DNA of 64,000 bases from Ardenticatenaceae bacterium (GCA_020634315.1 JACKBV010000010.1:62001-126000), one strand, 5' to 3'. Positions 17,906 to 26,831 are shown, counted from the first letter of the stretch. Program-made: numbers and translations. The notes: generated by a model from the sequence alone, not told the origin.

Positions 17906-20347
17906 TTGTTTTCATTGATTTTGTGGCAGGCTAAAGCTACATGGCAGTTTGATTTTCTCTCGGCATTGGTGGGGGTGCTCGTGGGTGTTTTGCTGGCGCT
18001 GGCGGGGCAGCGTGTGCGCCCTGTCGTTATGCACTATTGGCGGCAGACGCGTGGCCGTATGCAGCAGCGTCTGGCACAGGCGCGAGCCGGGGTGGAAGGG
18101 CGATTGATGGAGGAAACGGCCGTTTACACCCAGCGCTATCACCTCGGCCAGAAATGGGCAAGCCTGGAACAAATCTTTGTCTCGCCGCGCTTTTTACTCC
18201 CCCCAGCCGATATTGATCCATATCATTTGCCAGATTGGGGTGCCGGTCAGCTAGACTTTGTCTGGCCGGAACTGGCTGCCAATGTTGCCACGCCCCCCAT
18301 GCCAGAAATGGGCCTGTCGCAGCTGCTGCTAACAGGACAACGTGTCGCCATTTTGGCAGAGCCAGGAGCGGGAAAGACGACCCTTTTGGCGTACATGGCG
18401 TATTTGTGCGCCACAGCGACACATGATGGCGATCATGCATTTTTGGCAAATCGCCTGCCCGTTTTGTTGCATCTGGCCGAACTCGATGTCACTGGCGATA
18501 TGACTGATGCGCTTGCGCCACTTGTGGATGTTTTGCAGCGGCGCAGCAGCTCCGAAAATCGGGCTGAGATTGACGAATTGTTGCAGCAAAAAGCGCGTAC
18601 TGGCAATTTGCTGCTGCTTTTGGATGGTTGGGATGAACTGGCGTCGGCGCAGCATGAGCTATTTTTGAACTGGCTGCGGCGTTTGTGTAAATCGTATGCA
18701 GATGTACACATGATCGCCGTAACGGCCGTTACCGATTACGGTCCGTTGTTGTCCTTAGGTTTCACCTGGACCATCTTGCGCCCCTGGCGTCCGCGCGAAG
18801 TTGAATTGTTCGCCGCCGGGTGGGCTAAAGTGCTCTCCAATAACCCGCTGCCCATTAATCGTTACTGGATACCGGGCCGTCAGCCGCTCGACATAACGCA
18901 GCGCTTTTGGATGGTTGCTTTTGGCAAGCATGTCAGCGCCGCAACTGAGCCGCGCCGCCAATATGAACAAATGGCGATGAGTTTGCCTGCTTTTTACACG
19001 CAGGGATTGTCCATTCCTCAGCAAAAGGTGGCCCGCCTGTTTTGGCAGCATTTGGCCTATGCACAAAAATCGCAGCGCCTCTTGAGTTTAGCCCCGGATG
19101 ATGTGCAGCGTCTGGCTGATGAGGCTTTGGCCGCCGCCGAGAATCTCGATGAGCCGGTGACGCAGCAAGATTTGCTGGCATCTTTGGCACAGTCGCCGTT
19201 GTTTGTGCAAGATGGAAACGGCCGTTTCCGTTTCCTGAGCGGCGTCTGGCGCGATTTTTTGGCCGCGCAATACATGGTCGCGCACGAGATTGCTCCCACA
19301 GACAAGGTGCGTGATCCTTATTGGAGCGGCGTGCTCCGTTTTTATGTGGCTCAGGTTGATGCTGGTGAACTGGCAAATCCGCTGTTACAAGCGGAAGTTA
19401 CCAGTTTGATGCGCAACGGCTTGTTCCAGGTGGCGAGTTGGATGCCAGAGGCCGCTGATGCTGGCGAATGGCGGCGGCGCACGTTAATCTTGCTCGGCCA
19501 ATTGGCACGCCAGCGCACGTTTACGCGCTTGCTGCGGCAGCGGGCGGCGGCGGCTCTCGTGCAAACGGCGGAAAGCGGCACAATGGCCTTCGTCAAGCAG
19601 CTATTGGAACGCTCCGATCCTTTCTTGCGGCGCACCGGGGTTGTGGCGTTATCTTATTTGGGATTAACAGAACCGGGTGAGGTCGTGAAGCTGCTGGAGA
19701 CCTTTTTGGAGGATGGCGATGGATTGGTGCGGCAAACGGCCGTTGCCGCTTTGGCCTGGTTAGCCACGCCAGTTGCCGAAAAACCGCTCCTGGCGGCACT
19801 CATTCAGGGGGATGAAGGCATGAGCCAAACGGCGGCTAAATGTTTGGCCCTAAATGGCAAGGAAGGGGTGGAGATTTTGCGGGAAGCCTTGGAGGATGAG
19901 TCTGCACAAGTGCGACGCGCAGCAATGGAAGGATTGCTGGTGTTGGCTGAGCCGTGGGTGGAAAAGGCATTGGCGCAAGTGGAACGGAAGGACGCCGATT
20001 GGGAGGTACGTGCCGCTGCCACCGATGCGCTTAATCGTTTGCGCAGTCGCAGCAAAGCGCATCCCTGGCGGCCATTGGCGCCTAAACAGCAGCGCTGGCT
20101 GGTGGAATATGCGGCTCAGGAAAACCGGGTTGTCCCGGATGGGGCGGCGGCACAACCGTTCCTGGTACAGGTATTGGCTGAGTCACCGCAATCGGCAATT
20201 CGCACGGCAGCGGCATTGACGCTAGGCCAATTCCCACAGGTGGAGTCGATTCCCGCCCTGGAAACGGCCGTTCGCGACAGCGATCCCCAGGTACAAGAAG
20301 CCGCTTTTACGACACTTTGTTTAATTCACCGAGCATTTACACCATGA
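17906..20347 (+). CDS. Membrane-anchored NACHT-like NTPase with C-terminal HEAT repeats
   Basis: 813 residues, TTG start preceded by AAGGATAAGC. A single membrane helix lies at about 15-35 (FLSALVGVLVGVLLAL), then a cytoplasmic part. Walker A is AILAEPGAGKTTLLAYMAY (about 150-165) and Walker B is NLLLLLDGWDELASA (about 233), with the extra acidic residues typical of NACHT/STAND ATPases. A winged-helix-like region runs to about 480. From about 560 to the end, HEAT-like repeats appear (LRRTGVVALSYLGL, VRQTAVAALAWLA, VRRAAMEGLLVLAE, VQEAAFTTL). Such proteins act as signal-gated switches; some are antiphage sensors, but nothing adjacent shows that here. Stop overlaps the next start (ATGA). Confidence 0.75.
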   Translation: MFSLILWQAKATWQFDFLSALVGVLVGVLLALAGQRVRPVVMHYWRQTRGRMQQRLAQARAGVEGRLMEETAVYTQRYHLGQKWASLEQIFVSPRFLLPPADIDPYHLPDWGAGQLDFVWPELAANVATPPMPEMGLSQLLLTGQRVAILAEPGAGKTTLLAYMAYLCATATHDGDHAFLANRLPVLLHLAELDVTGDMTDALAPLVDVLQRRSSSENRAEIDELLQQKARTGNLLLLLDGWDELASAQHELFLNWLRRLCKSYADVHMIAVTAVTDYGPLLSLGFTWTILRPWRPREVELFAAGWAKVLSNNPLPINRYWIPGRQPLDITQRFWMVAFGKHVSAATEPRRQYEQMAMSLPAFYTQGLSIPQQKVARLFWQHLAYAQKSQRLLSLAPDDVQRLADEALAAAENLDEPVTQQDLLASLAQSPLFVQDGNGRFRFLSGVWRDFLAAQYMVAHEIAPTDKVRDPYWSGVLRFYVAQVDAGELANPLLQAEVTSLMRNGLFQVASWMPEAADAGEWRRRTLILLGQLARQRTFTRLLRQRAAAALVQTAESGTMAFVKQLLERSDPFLRRTGVVALSYLGLTEPGEVVKLLETFLEDGDGLVRQTAVAALAWLATPVAEKPLLAALIQGDEGMSQTAAKCLALNGKEGVEILREALEDESAQVRRAAMEGLLVLAEPWVEKALAQVERKDADWEVRAAATDALNRLRSRSKAHPWRPLAPKQQRWLVEYAAQENRVVPDGAAAQPFLVQVLAESPQSAIRTAAALTLGQFPQVESIPALETAVRDSDPQVQEAAFTTLCLIHRAFTP

Positions 20348-20874
20348 AACCATTAATTGGCACAGATTTGAAACGATTCCTCCGCGATTATAAACGTCAG
20401 TATCGGCCCCAGGCTGATTTGGTAGCCCTGTTACAAAGCATTGAATATCCGGCAAATGTCGGCTCGATTTTCCGTGCCGCAGATGGCGCTGGTGTTACGG
20501 AATTGGTGCTGACCGGCATCACGCCGACCCCGCCTCATCCAACCATCGACAAAGTGGGGCGCTTTAAGAGTTTGCGCGTTCCCTGGCGTTATGTGCAAGA
20601 CCCCTTGATCGCGATTTCTGACCTGAAGGGGAAGGGGTATCATGTCGTGGCGGTGGAGTTGGCGGATACGGCCGTTCCCTATTACCAATACCCATATCCC
20701 GAAAAAACCTGCCTCGTTGTCGGCCATGAAGATCATGGCGTCACCAAGGCCACGCTGGCCGCTTGCGATGGAGCCGTTTTCCTGCCCATGTATGGCAAAG
20801 GGCTTTCGCTGAACGTCCATGTTGCCCTCAGTATTGTCCTCTATCACATCTTGCATCAGTCTATGGCTGGTTGA
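20344..20874 (+). CDS. SpoU/TrmH-family RNA 2'-O-methyltransferase
   Basis: 176 residues from the ATG that overlaps the previous stop as ATGA, implying translational coupling. A longer frame exists upstream to 20317 but runs inside the NTPase gene. SPOUT-family motifs: IEYPANVGSIFRAADGAG (motif 1), CLVVGHEDHGV (motif 2) and FLPMYGKGLSLNVHVALSIVLY (motif 3), which form the knotted SAM site. Methylates a ribose in tRNA or rRNA; the exact target cannot be read from sequence. Confidence 0.88.
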   Translation: MKPLIGTDLKRFLRDYKRQYRPQADLVALLQSIEYPANVGSIFRAADGAGVTELVLTGITPTPPHPTIDKVGRFKSLRVPWRYVQDPLIAISDLKGKGYHVVAVELADTAVPYYQYPYPEKTCLVVGHEDHGVTKATLAACDGAVFLPMYGKGLSLNVHVALSIVLYHILHQSMAG

Positions 20875-21155
20875 CTCCACTCCATTTGGAGATCGCTGAT
20901 TTACCCTTTCCATTTCAATTTTTCTCTGGTATACTACTTTCAATACAACATGCGGGGTATTACAACAAAACTTTTGTGATGCGGTTGGTTTTGTTTTCCC
21001 CAAACAAAGCCAAATCGCGCTAAATTTCCGAGTAGATTTCACCGGCGGTTGCCGACCACTATGAATGAGAAAATGCGCGAAGGACGCTAGAATTCTTTTT
21101 TTCTCTGCATCTTTGCGTTAAGTTATTTCCGAAGGGGACAACATGCGTGGTACGC
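20875..21155. other. Intergenic upstream of dnaN, no gene seen
   Basis: 281 bases. AT-rich start, then mixed sequence. No credible reading frame with a ribosome binding site and no cluster of TTATCCACA-type DnaA boxes were seen, so there is no evidence for an origin here. Confidence 0.45.
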
Positions 21156-21221
21156 ACCACCATGAATGAAAATCGTAGGTCGGATTGCTAATCCGACTAT
21201 CGGATTAACAATCCGATTTAC
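21156..21221 (+). repeat. 66-bp double-hairpin dispersed repeat, copy 1
   Basis: Matches the reverse complement of 46907-46972 over 66 bases with one difference. It contains two hairpins: CGGATTGCTAATCCG and ATCGGATTAACAATCCGAT. It ends 15 bases before the dnaN start and directly abuts its ribosome binding site. REP/BIME-like in structure. No terminal genes or target duplications recognised. Confidence 0.88.
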
Positions 21222-21236
21222 ATGAGGAGAAGGGCC

Positions 21237-22370
21237 ATGAAGGTTTCCTGTTTGCAAGAGAACTTAGCGAAAGGGTTGAGCATTGTTGGGCGTGCCGTGA
21301 GCACGCGCTCGACACTGCCGGTATTGGGAAATGTATTGTTGGCAACAGATAACGGCCGTCTCAAATTATCAGCCACCAATCTGGAAATCGTCATTACGTG
21401 CTGGATTGGCGCGAAGGTTGAAGAAGAAGGCGCCATCACCGTTCCCGCCCGTACCCTCAATGATTTGGTCAGCACCTTGCCACAAGACCGGGTTGACCTC
21501 ATCCTCAACGAAACCACGCAAACGCTGCATGTTTCCTGCTTGCGCACGCAGGCCAATATCAAAGGGATTGATGCCCAAGAATTCCCCCTGGTTCCGGAAC
21601 CTGACCGTGAAAATCGGATTCGCGTGGAAGCGGCCGTTTTCAAACAAATGATCAGCCAGGTAGCCTTTGCGGCGGCCGTTGATGATGCCCGTCCCACCTT
21701 GACCGGCGTCTCAACCTCATTTGAAGGCAGCCAGGTAATGATGGCGGCAACAGATGGATTCCGCCTCTCCTTGCGTTCAGCGCACATTCCCAGCTATGTC
21801 GAAGAATCCTTCACGGTTATCGTCCCGGCGCGTGCGCTGCACGAAGTCGCCCGCGTCACCGGCGATGATGTCGAAGCCATCTACCTTTCCATGCCGGAAG
21901 GGCGTAACCAAATTATCTTCGATATGGACAATGTGCTGCTTGTCTCGCAATTAATTGATGGCAGTTTCCCCGATTACACGCCCATCATCCCCAAAAAGCG
22001 TAGTACACGCACGGTTGTCAGCACGGCCGATTTCCGCAAAGCATGTAAAACGGCCGATATTTTTGCGCGAGAATCCAGCCACACGGCACGCGTCTCGGTA
22101 GAACCGGGCGACGAAATTACGCCTGCCTTTGCGACTATTGCCGCCACCAGCACCGAAACGGGCAATAACGTGGCACAAATTGACGCCAGTGTCGATGGCA
22201 ACCCCATTGAAATCGCCTTTAACGTGAAGTACATGACGGATGTGCTCAATGTGATTGATACACCACAAGTGGCTTTAGAAACGACAACCGCCATGGAACC
22301 AGGCGTGATTAAGCCGGTAGGCGACAACGATTTTGTCCACATTATCATGCCGATGCATTTCGGCCGTTAG
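21237..22370 (+). CDS. dnaN: DNA polymerase III beta subunit (sliding clamp)
   Basis: 377 residues from ATG 21237, chosen because AGGAGAAGGG lies just upstream and MKVSCLQENLAKGL is the usual clamp N-terminus; the frame could also start at 21222. Three clamp domains are visible (1-120, 125-245, 250-377), with TDGFRLSLRSA and the C-terminal VHIIMPMHFGR in place of the common MPMRL end. Forms the ring that tethers DNA polymerase. It stands alone, without dnaA, recF or gyrB. The stop codon TAG directly follows CGGCCGT, a palindrome variant. Confidence 0.95.
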   Translation: MKVSCLQENLAKGLSIVGRAVSTRSTLPVLGNVLLATDNGRLKLSATNLEIVITCWIGAKVEEEGAITVPARTLNDLVSTLPQDRVDLILNETTQTLHVSCLRTQANIKGIDAQEFPLVPEPDRENRIRVEAAVFKQMISQVAFAAAVDDARPTLTGVSTSFEGSQVMMAATDGFRLSLRSAHIPSYVEESFTVIVPARALHEVARVTGDDVEAIYLSMPEGRNQIIFDMDNVLLVSQLIDGSFPDYTPIIPKKRSTRTVVSTADFRKACKTADIFARESSHTARVSVEPGDEITPAFATIAATSTETGNNVAQIDASVDGNPIEIAFNVKYMTDVLNVIDTPQVALETTTAMEPGVIKPVGDNDFVHIIMPMHFGR

Positions 22371-22388
22371 CAGCTGGCGACTGACAAT

Positions 22389-22424
22389 GAACGGTTGACG
22401 TGTCTGAATTCGCGCCAACCGTTC
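22389..22424. terminator. Convergent hairpin between dnaN and the chelatase genes
   Basis: GAACGGTTG (22389-22397) pairs with CAACCGTTC (22416-22424) across an 18-base loop, between two convergent stop codons. No long T run. Confidence 0.5.
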
Positions 22425-22439
22425 GTCAAATACAAGCAT

Positions 22440-23252
22440 TTAATCCAGTTCGTCGAGAACTGTACGATACAGCGTATCGGCGCGAATATCCTCTAATGCG
22501 TGGCAGGGCGCGTCTAATTTGTCGGCCAGCACACGCGCCAACCCCTGATCAAAAGCAGGATGCTCCATATTGATGACAACCGAGCGCACACTTGCCTCGC
22601 GGATGAGTGCGGCAATGCGGTGCGCTTCTTCCTGTGGGGCCATATCGCTCAGGCTGACATTGCCTGCGCCATCGGTCAGCAAAATCATCATTTGTTGCAC
22701 ATCGGGATGGGTATAGGATTCCTGGCGAAACACCTCAAAAGCAAGCATGAGTCCGGCTGATAAGGGTGTTTTCCCGCCAACGGCGATGTCGGCCAGCTTT
22801 TTCTTGGCGAGCTGTGGTGAATTGGTGGGGGGTAGTACCAGGTTGGCATCATTTTTGTTGAAGACGATCAGGCCAACACGGTCGCGCCGTTGATAGGCGT
22901 CGGTGAGCAGCGACATGATGGCGCTTTTCGTCGCTTCCATGCGTTCGGCGACGGCCATGCTCCAACTGGCATCGACGACAAAGAGGATGAGATTGGCGGT
23001 GCGCCGCACGCGCACTTTTTCGCGCAGGTCTTGTTTTTCCAGAGCCAGTGCCAGTTTGGAGCGATCACGATTTAGTTGGTATGGGGCGGCGGCACGCAGC
23101 GTCGCGTCAAAAGCGAGGTCGGTGACTCTGCGGGTGCGGGGCAAACGCGCCTGGATGTAACGGCCGCGTTTGCGATCTGTCTTAGTACGAGAACGCCGCC
23201 CCGCCTGTTTACGCGTCAGCTTGTCGAGCTGCGTGTCCAGACGGCGCGGCAT
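22440..23252 (-). CDS. ChlD-like VWA-domain chelatase subunit (C-terminal part; likely fused by frameshift)
   Basis: 270 residues from the first ATG, but this ATG (23252) has no ribosome binding site. The frame stays open upstream to the A9 run at 23391-23399, adding an acidic/proline-rich linker of the kind found between the AAA and VWA domains of ChlD/BchD. The VWA domain carries the metal site VDASWSM (DxSxS), PLSAGLML and LLTDGAGNVS. A basic segment RKQAGRRSRTKTDRKRGR precedes it. With the upstream ChlI-like frame it would form a full ChlD-type protein, a subunit of an AAA-driven metal (Co or Mg) chelatase. No chlH/cobN is present in the window. Confidence 0.8.
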   Translation of the reverse strand: MPRRLDTQLDKLTRKQAGRRSRTKTDRKRGRYIQARLPRTRRVTDLAFDATLRAAAPYQLNRDRSKLALALEKQDLREKVRVRRTANLILFVVDASWSMAVAERMEATKSAIMSLLTDAYQRRDRVGLIVFNKNDANLVLPPTNSPQLAKKKLADIAVGGKTPLSAGLMLAFEVFRQESYTHPDVQQMMILLTDGAGNVSLSDMAPQEEAHRIAALIREASVRSVVINMEHPAFDQGLARVLADKLDAPCHALEDIRADTLYRTVLDELD

Positions 23253-23383
23253 AAATTCTTGTTTGGATTTGATTTTTTGACCCCCGTCCCACCAATGCCC
23301 TTCCTGGGGTGTTTGTGGGACGGTTTGCGGGCCAGCTTCTACCTGTGCTGTTTCAGCCCCTTCTTCGGTGGCTTCATCGGTAT

Positions 23384-24490
23384 CTAACGGTTTTTTTTTA
23401 CCGATTCGCTTTCTTGGGTCATTTCGTCTTGCGGTTCGCCGCTGTCGCTCATGCCCATTTCTTGCTGCACGTCTTCCAGGCGTTCTTGTAAGTCTTGGGA
23501 GGAGATGACTTGTTCTTGGAACGGCCGTCCCTTAACCCGATGCGGCAGTGCTAACTCAGCCGCCAGGATGATGTCGCGGTCGGTGATGCGTTCCCGCCCT
23601 TGCAGCGCTGCGTGCGCCTGTGCGCCGCGCAAAATCACCAGATCAGCGCGATGCCCGTCTACTTGCATGGAACCGGTTAATCCGGCAATAGAGACGAGAT
23701 CGCGGCGGCTGTATTGCACCTCATTGACAGCTTCGCGTGCCCGTGAAATTTGTGTCGATAACGTTTTCTCGTCGTCCGCCCACTGTTCGCGGAAGCCGTT
23801 GGGGTCTACTTCAAAGGCGATGCGGCGCTCCATGATTTCCACACGCTGACGTGTGTCGCTGATACCGCTGATGTTCACGGAAAAAGCGAAACGGTCTAGC
23901 AGCTGTGGCCGCAAATCTCCTTCTTCCGGGTTCATGGTTCCCACCAGGATGAATTTGGCTGGATGGACAAAGCTAATCCCTTCTCGTTCGACAACGTTGA
24001 TGCCCATTGCTGCTGAATCAAGGAGCAAATCGACAACATGATCATCCAGGAGATTGACTTCGTCTACGTACAACAGGCCACGATTGGCAGAGGCCAGGAT
24101 TCCCGATTCGAAATGCTTTTCCCCGCGCTGGATGGCTTTTTCAATGTCGAGCGTGCCCACCACGCGATCTTCAGTCGCGCTAACCGGCAAATCGACGAAA
24201 GAGGTGCGCCGCCAGGTGGATGGCGCGGTGCCATCGGCATGCCGTGTGCGGCAGTCATCACACCAGGCATCTGGGCGGTTTGGGTCGCAGCCAAAACGGC
24301 AGTCAGAGACGACTTCAATGTCTGGTAACAGCGCGGCCAATGCGCGGGCGGCGGTGGATTTTGCCGTACCGCGTTCGCCACGAATGAGCACCCCGCCAAT
24401 TTGTGGGTTAACGGCATTCAGGATTAACGCTCGCTTCATGCGTTCCTGGCCTACAATTGCAGTAAAAGGAAAGACGACTCGCCGTGCCAT
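23384..24490 (-). CDS. ChlI/BchI-like AAA+ chelatase subunit
   Basis: 368 residues. Walker A is RGERGTAKSTAARAL (about 37-51), Walker B GLLYVDEVNLLDDHVV, sensor LVGTMNPEEGDLRPQLLDRFAF. Two Cys pairs (RFGCDP, WCDDC) are typical of ChlI-type ATPases. Forms hexamers that drive metal insertion into a tetrapyrrole together with the VWA subunit and a large CobN/ChlH subunit. No bacteriochlorophyll genes are near, so a cobalamin-type cobalt chelatase role is the likelier inference. Ends in the A9 run where a -1 slip would join it to the VWA frame. Confidence 0.9.
   Translation of the reverse strand: MARRVVFPFTAIVGQERMKRALILNAVNPQIGGVLIRGERGTAKSTAARALAALLPDIEVVSDCRFGCDPNRPDAWCDDCRTRHADGTAPSTWRRTSFVDLPVSATEDRVVGTLDIEKAIQRGEKHFESGILASANRGLLYVDEVNLLDDHVVDLLLDSAAMGINVVEREGISFVHPAKFILVGTMNPEEGDLRPQLLDRFAFSVNISGISDTRQRVEIMERRIAFEVDPNGFREQWADDEKTLSTQISRAREAVNEVQYSRRDLVSIAGLTGSMQVDGHRADLVILRGAQAHAALQGRERITDRDIILAAELALPHRVKGRPFQEQVISSQDLQERLEDVQQEMGMSDSGEPQDEMTQESESVKKNR
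23391..23399 (-). other. A9 slippery run, putative -1 ribosomal frameshift site
   Basis: On the minus strand the ChlI-like frame reads GTA AAA AAA AAC CGT TAG. A -1 slip on A AAA AAA or A AAA AAC enters the frame GGT AAA AAA AAA CCG TTA GAT, which continues without a stop through a linker into the VWA domain. The two products would be a ChlI-size protein and a ChlI-ChlD fusion. Programmed frameshifting of chlD has been reported in the literature; a simple indel mutation is the alternative. Confidence 0.65.
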
Positions 24491-24769
24491 ATATTTCTCC
24501 GATGATCTGGTATCGGTAGTCTATTTGTGGTTAGGTTGTCTATAAACCGCTGACCGTTACTGACTACCTGTCGCTAATTACAGGACGATGGGATTATACT
24601 GCATGGGCAGAGGGGAGCAACCGAGAATCATGGGCTGAGTTGGTTTTTTAAGGAGGATTGTTTACAATCACCTGCTCTGAAAATGGAGATGGGGAAGCCG
24701 GGAGCTTCTACTTCACTCTTCTACTTTTTTAATTTTTATCTGGTATTCAGAGTTGATTTTTGTGGTGTG

Positions 24770-25576
24770 ATGATGAGACGTATACCGAAGGAACCATTTG
24801 CTGATGAGCGGGGCGTTATTGTGATGGCGCATCGCGGCGGCAGTAAACGCTGGCCGGAGAATACGATGCTGGCGTTTCAAAATGCTGCTGACTTGGGCGT
24901 GGATGGCCTGGAATTGGACATTCGCAGCACGGCCGATGGCGTGCTGGTGGTGATTCATGATGAGACGGTGGATCGGGTGACAAACGGCCGTGGCCCGGTG
25001 CATGATTTTACGTTGGCTGAGTTGCAGCAGCTTGACGCAGGTTATCATTGGACGAATGATGGTGGGCAAAGTTACCCGTTTCGCGGCCAGGGGGTGACGA
25101 TTCCAACATTGGCTGAGGTGTTTGCGGCTTTCCCGCATTTGTGGATTAACATTGACATTAAGCAGTCTGACCCGCCGATTGTGGAGCCTTTTGTGGCTTT
25201 GCTGCATGAGATGGGAATGGTGGGGCAGGTGTGTGTGGGGTCGTTTGCGGAGGAGACGGTACAGCAGTTTCGGCAGGCGTGCCCGGATGCGGCAACGGCC
25301 GCTTCCTTGCCAGAAGCGCAGCGCTTGTTTGTCTTGAGCCGCCTGGGTTTGGGGGCGTTGTACCGTGGCGGGGCGACGGCGATGCAGCTGCCGGAGGTGG
25401 AAGGGCGGCTGCGGATTGTGACGCCTGGTTTTGTGCGTGCGGCGCATCGGCAGGGGGTGGCTGTTCATGTGTGGACGGTCGATGATGTGACGGGGATGCA
25501 GCGTTTGCGGCAGATGGGGGTGGATGGTCTGATTACGGATTGCCCTGATTTGCTGCTGCGGTTGGTGGGACGATGA
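24770..25576 (+). CDS. Glycerophosphodiester phosphodiesterase
   Basis: 268 residues from ATG 24770; the open frame reaches 24683, with a hydrophobic N-terminal extension (LFYFFNFYLVFRV) that lacks a good ribosome binding site. The motif MAHRGGSKRWPENTMLAF, then GVDGLELDIRSTADGVLVVIHDETVDR with the metal-binding Glu and Asp, and DIKQ further on, are diagnostic. Hydrolyses glycerophosphodiesters to glycerol-3-phosphate and an alcohol. First of three overlapping genes. Confidence 0.92.
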   Translation: MMRRIPKEPFADERGVIVMAHRGGSKRWPENTMLAFQNAADLGVDGLELDIRSTADGVLVVIHDETVDRVTNGRGPVHDFTLAELQQLDAGYHWTNDGGQSYPFRGQGVTIPTLAEVFAAFPHLWINIDIKQSDPPIVEPFVALLHEMGMVGQVCVGSFAEETVQQFRQACPDAATAASLPEAQRLFVLSRLGLGALYRGGATAMQLPEVEGRLRIVTPGFVRAAHRQGVAVHVWTVDDVTGMQRLRQMGVDGLITDCPDLLLRLVGR

Positions 25577-25989
25577 TGCCATTACGACAGCGAGCGAGTC
25601 TGGTTATTGTACGCGATGAGATGATGTTGTTGATTTACCGGTATCGAAACGGCCGTTCCTATTACATTTTGCCGGGCGGCGGTGTCGAACCGGGGGAGAG
25701 CCTGGCCGAAGCGGCGGTGCGTGAAGCCGCCGAGGAAACCAGTTTGCAGGTTGTGCTTGGCCCGCAATTGTGGCAGCGGGAACTGGAAGAACAGATTGAA
25801 ACGGCGTTCCTCATCACGCAGTTTGAAGGCACGCCACGGCTGGGTGATCCTGAATTTTTGCGCCAATCACCGGATAATTTGTATCGTTTGGAGTGGGTTC
25901 CATTTGCCGAGGTAAATGAGTTGATTCGTTACCCTGCGCCAGTGGAGTGGGGCGCGATTGAGGCGGCGCTGGGGCGAGGTGCATCGTGA
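25573..25989 (+). CDS. NUDIX hydrolase
   Basis: 138 residues. Start overlaps the GDPD stop (ATGATGCC; either ATG is possible). The NUDIX box GGGVEPGESLAEAAVREAAEETSLQV-like is complete: Gly, Glu, Arg-Glu and the EE pair sit at the expected spacing. Hydrolyses a nucleoside diphosphate linked to some moiety; substrate unknown. Coupled with a phosphodiesterase and a metallophosphoesterase. Confidence 0.9.
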   Translation: MMPLRQRASLVIVRDEMMLLIYRYRNGRSYYILPGGGVEPGESLAEAAVREAAEETSLQVVLGPQLWQRELEEQIETAFLITQFEGTPRLGDPEFLRQSPDNLYRLEWVPFAEVNELIRYPAPVEWGAIEAALGRGAS

Positions 25990-26831
25990 AAAGGTTGTTG
26001 GGGGGGGCGTTGTTGGCTGGGGGAACGGCCGTTATCTCTGGGTATACCTATGCCCGGCACATCGAGCCACAACGCCTGGTAACAGAGCATGTGATACTGC
26101 CTATCGCCGGGCTGCCAGCCGCTTTTGCCGGTTTTACTGTGGTCATCATGAGTGATTTTCACCTGCACCCGCTGTACACGCAGCTTGATCTGATCCAGCG
26201 AGCGGTGGCGACTGCCAACCAACTCCAGCCCGATCTCATTGCCTTGCCCGGTGATTTTATCGTTTCTCGCTTGCGCGTGATGGATGCGCTGGCACCGGTA
26301 TTGGGACAACTGCGTGCTCGTCATGGGGTTTATGCGGTGCTTGGCAACCATGATGCCCGTCATGGCCCACGCCTGATTCGCGATGTGCTGGGCGATGTCG
26401 GGATTCCGGTGTTGGTGAACGAAGGTGTTTTATTAACTCATCGGGATGCGCATTTGTACGTGGCTGGCGTGGATAATTGCAGTCGGGGTTATCCAGATTT
26501 AGCACAGGCGCTGGCTGCTTCTCCGCCAGATGCGGGGCTGCCCGGTGGAACGCCCGTGATTTTGTTGGCGCACGAACCTGATTTTGCGGATCAATTTGCG
26601 CAAGATGAGCGGGTGACGCTGCAATTATCGGGGCATACACACGGGGGACAAATTCGTTTGCCGCTGTGGGGGCCGGTGGTGCTGCCGGAATACGGCCGTT
26701 TCTATCACTCCGGTCTTTATCGCATTCGCCAGATGTGGCTTTACACGACACGCGGCATTGGCACCAATGGGCTGCCGCTGCGCTTCCTGTGCCCGCCAGA
26801 GATCACACACCTGACTTTGATGCCTGCTTGA
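25986..26831 (+). CDS. Metallophosphoesterase (YkuE/YaeI-like)
   Basis: 281 residues, GTG start overlapping the NUDIX stop as GTGA. An N-terminal hydrophobic segment could anchor the protein. Metal-site motifs: MSDFHLHP (Asp, His), LPGDFIV (GD), LGNHDARHG (GNHD), LLAHEPDF (H) and LSGHTHGGQIRLP (GHTH). This set matches the YkuE/YaeI-type calcineurin-like phosphoesterases, some of which act on lipid or UDP-diacylglucosamine substrates. Substrate here unknown. Confidence 0.9.
   Translation: MKRLLGGALLAGGTAVISGYTYARHIEPQRLVTEHVILPIAGLPAAFAGFTVVIMSDFHLHPLYTQLDLIQRAVATANQLQPDLIALPGDFIVSRLRVMDALAPVLGQLRARHGVYAVLGNHDARHGPRLIRDVLGDVGIPVLVNEGVLLTHRDAHLYVAGVDNCSRGYPDLAQALAASPPDAGLPGGTPVILLAHEPDFADQFAQDERVTLQLSGHTHGGQIRLPLWGPVVLPEYGRFYHSGLYRIRQMWLYTTRGIGTNGLPLRFLCPPEITHLTLMPA

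Noticed and set aside
17906..20347. Confirmed antiphage defence gene
   Set aside because: NACHT-like domain alone is not sufficient; no other defence genes are adjacent.
20875..21236. Replication origin next to dnaN
   Set aside because: No cluster of DnaA boxes, no dnaA or other origin genes; dnaN is solitary here.
22440..24490. Bacteriochlorophyll synthesis locus
   Set aside because: Only I- and D-type subunits are present, with no H subunit or other pigment genes; a cobalt chelatase is the more cautious reading.
24713..25582. Minus-strand frame of 289 codons
   Set aside because: Antisense of the glycerophosphodiesterase gene, which has full family motifs; the antisense translation is Arg/His/Pro-rich.
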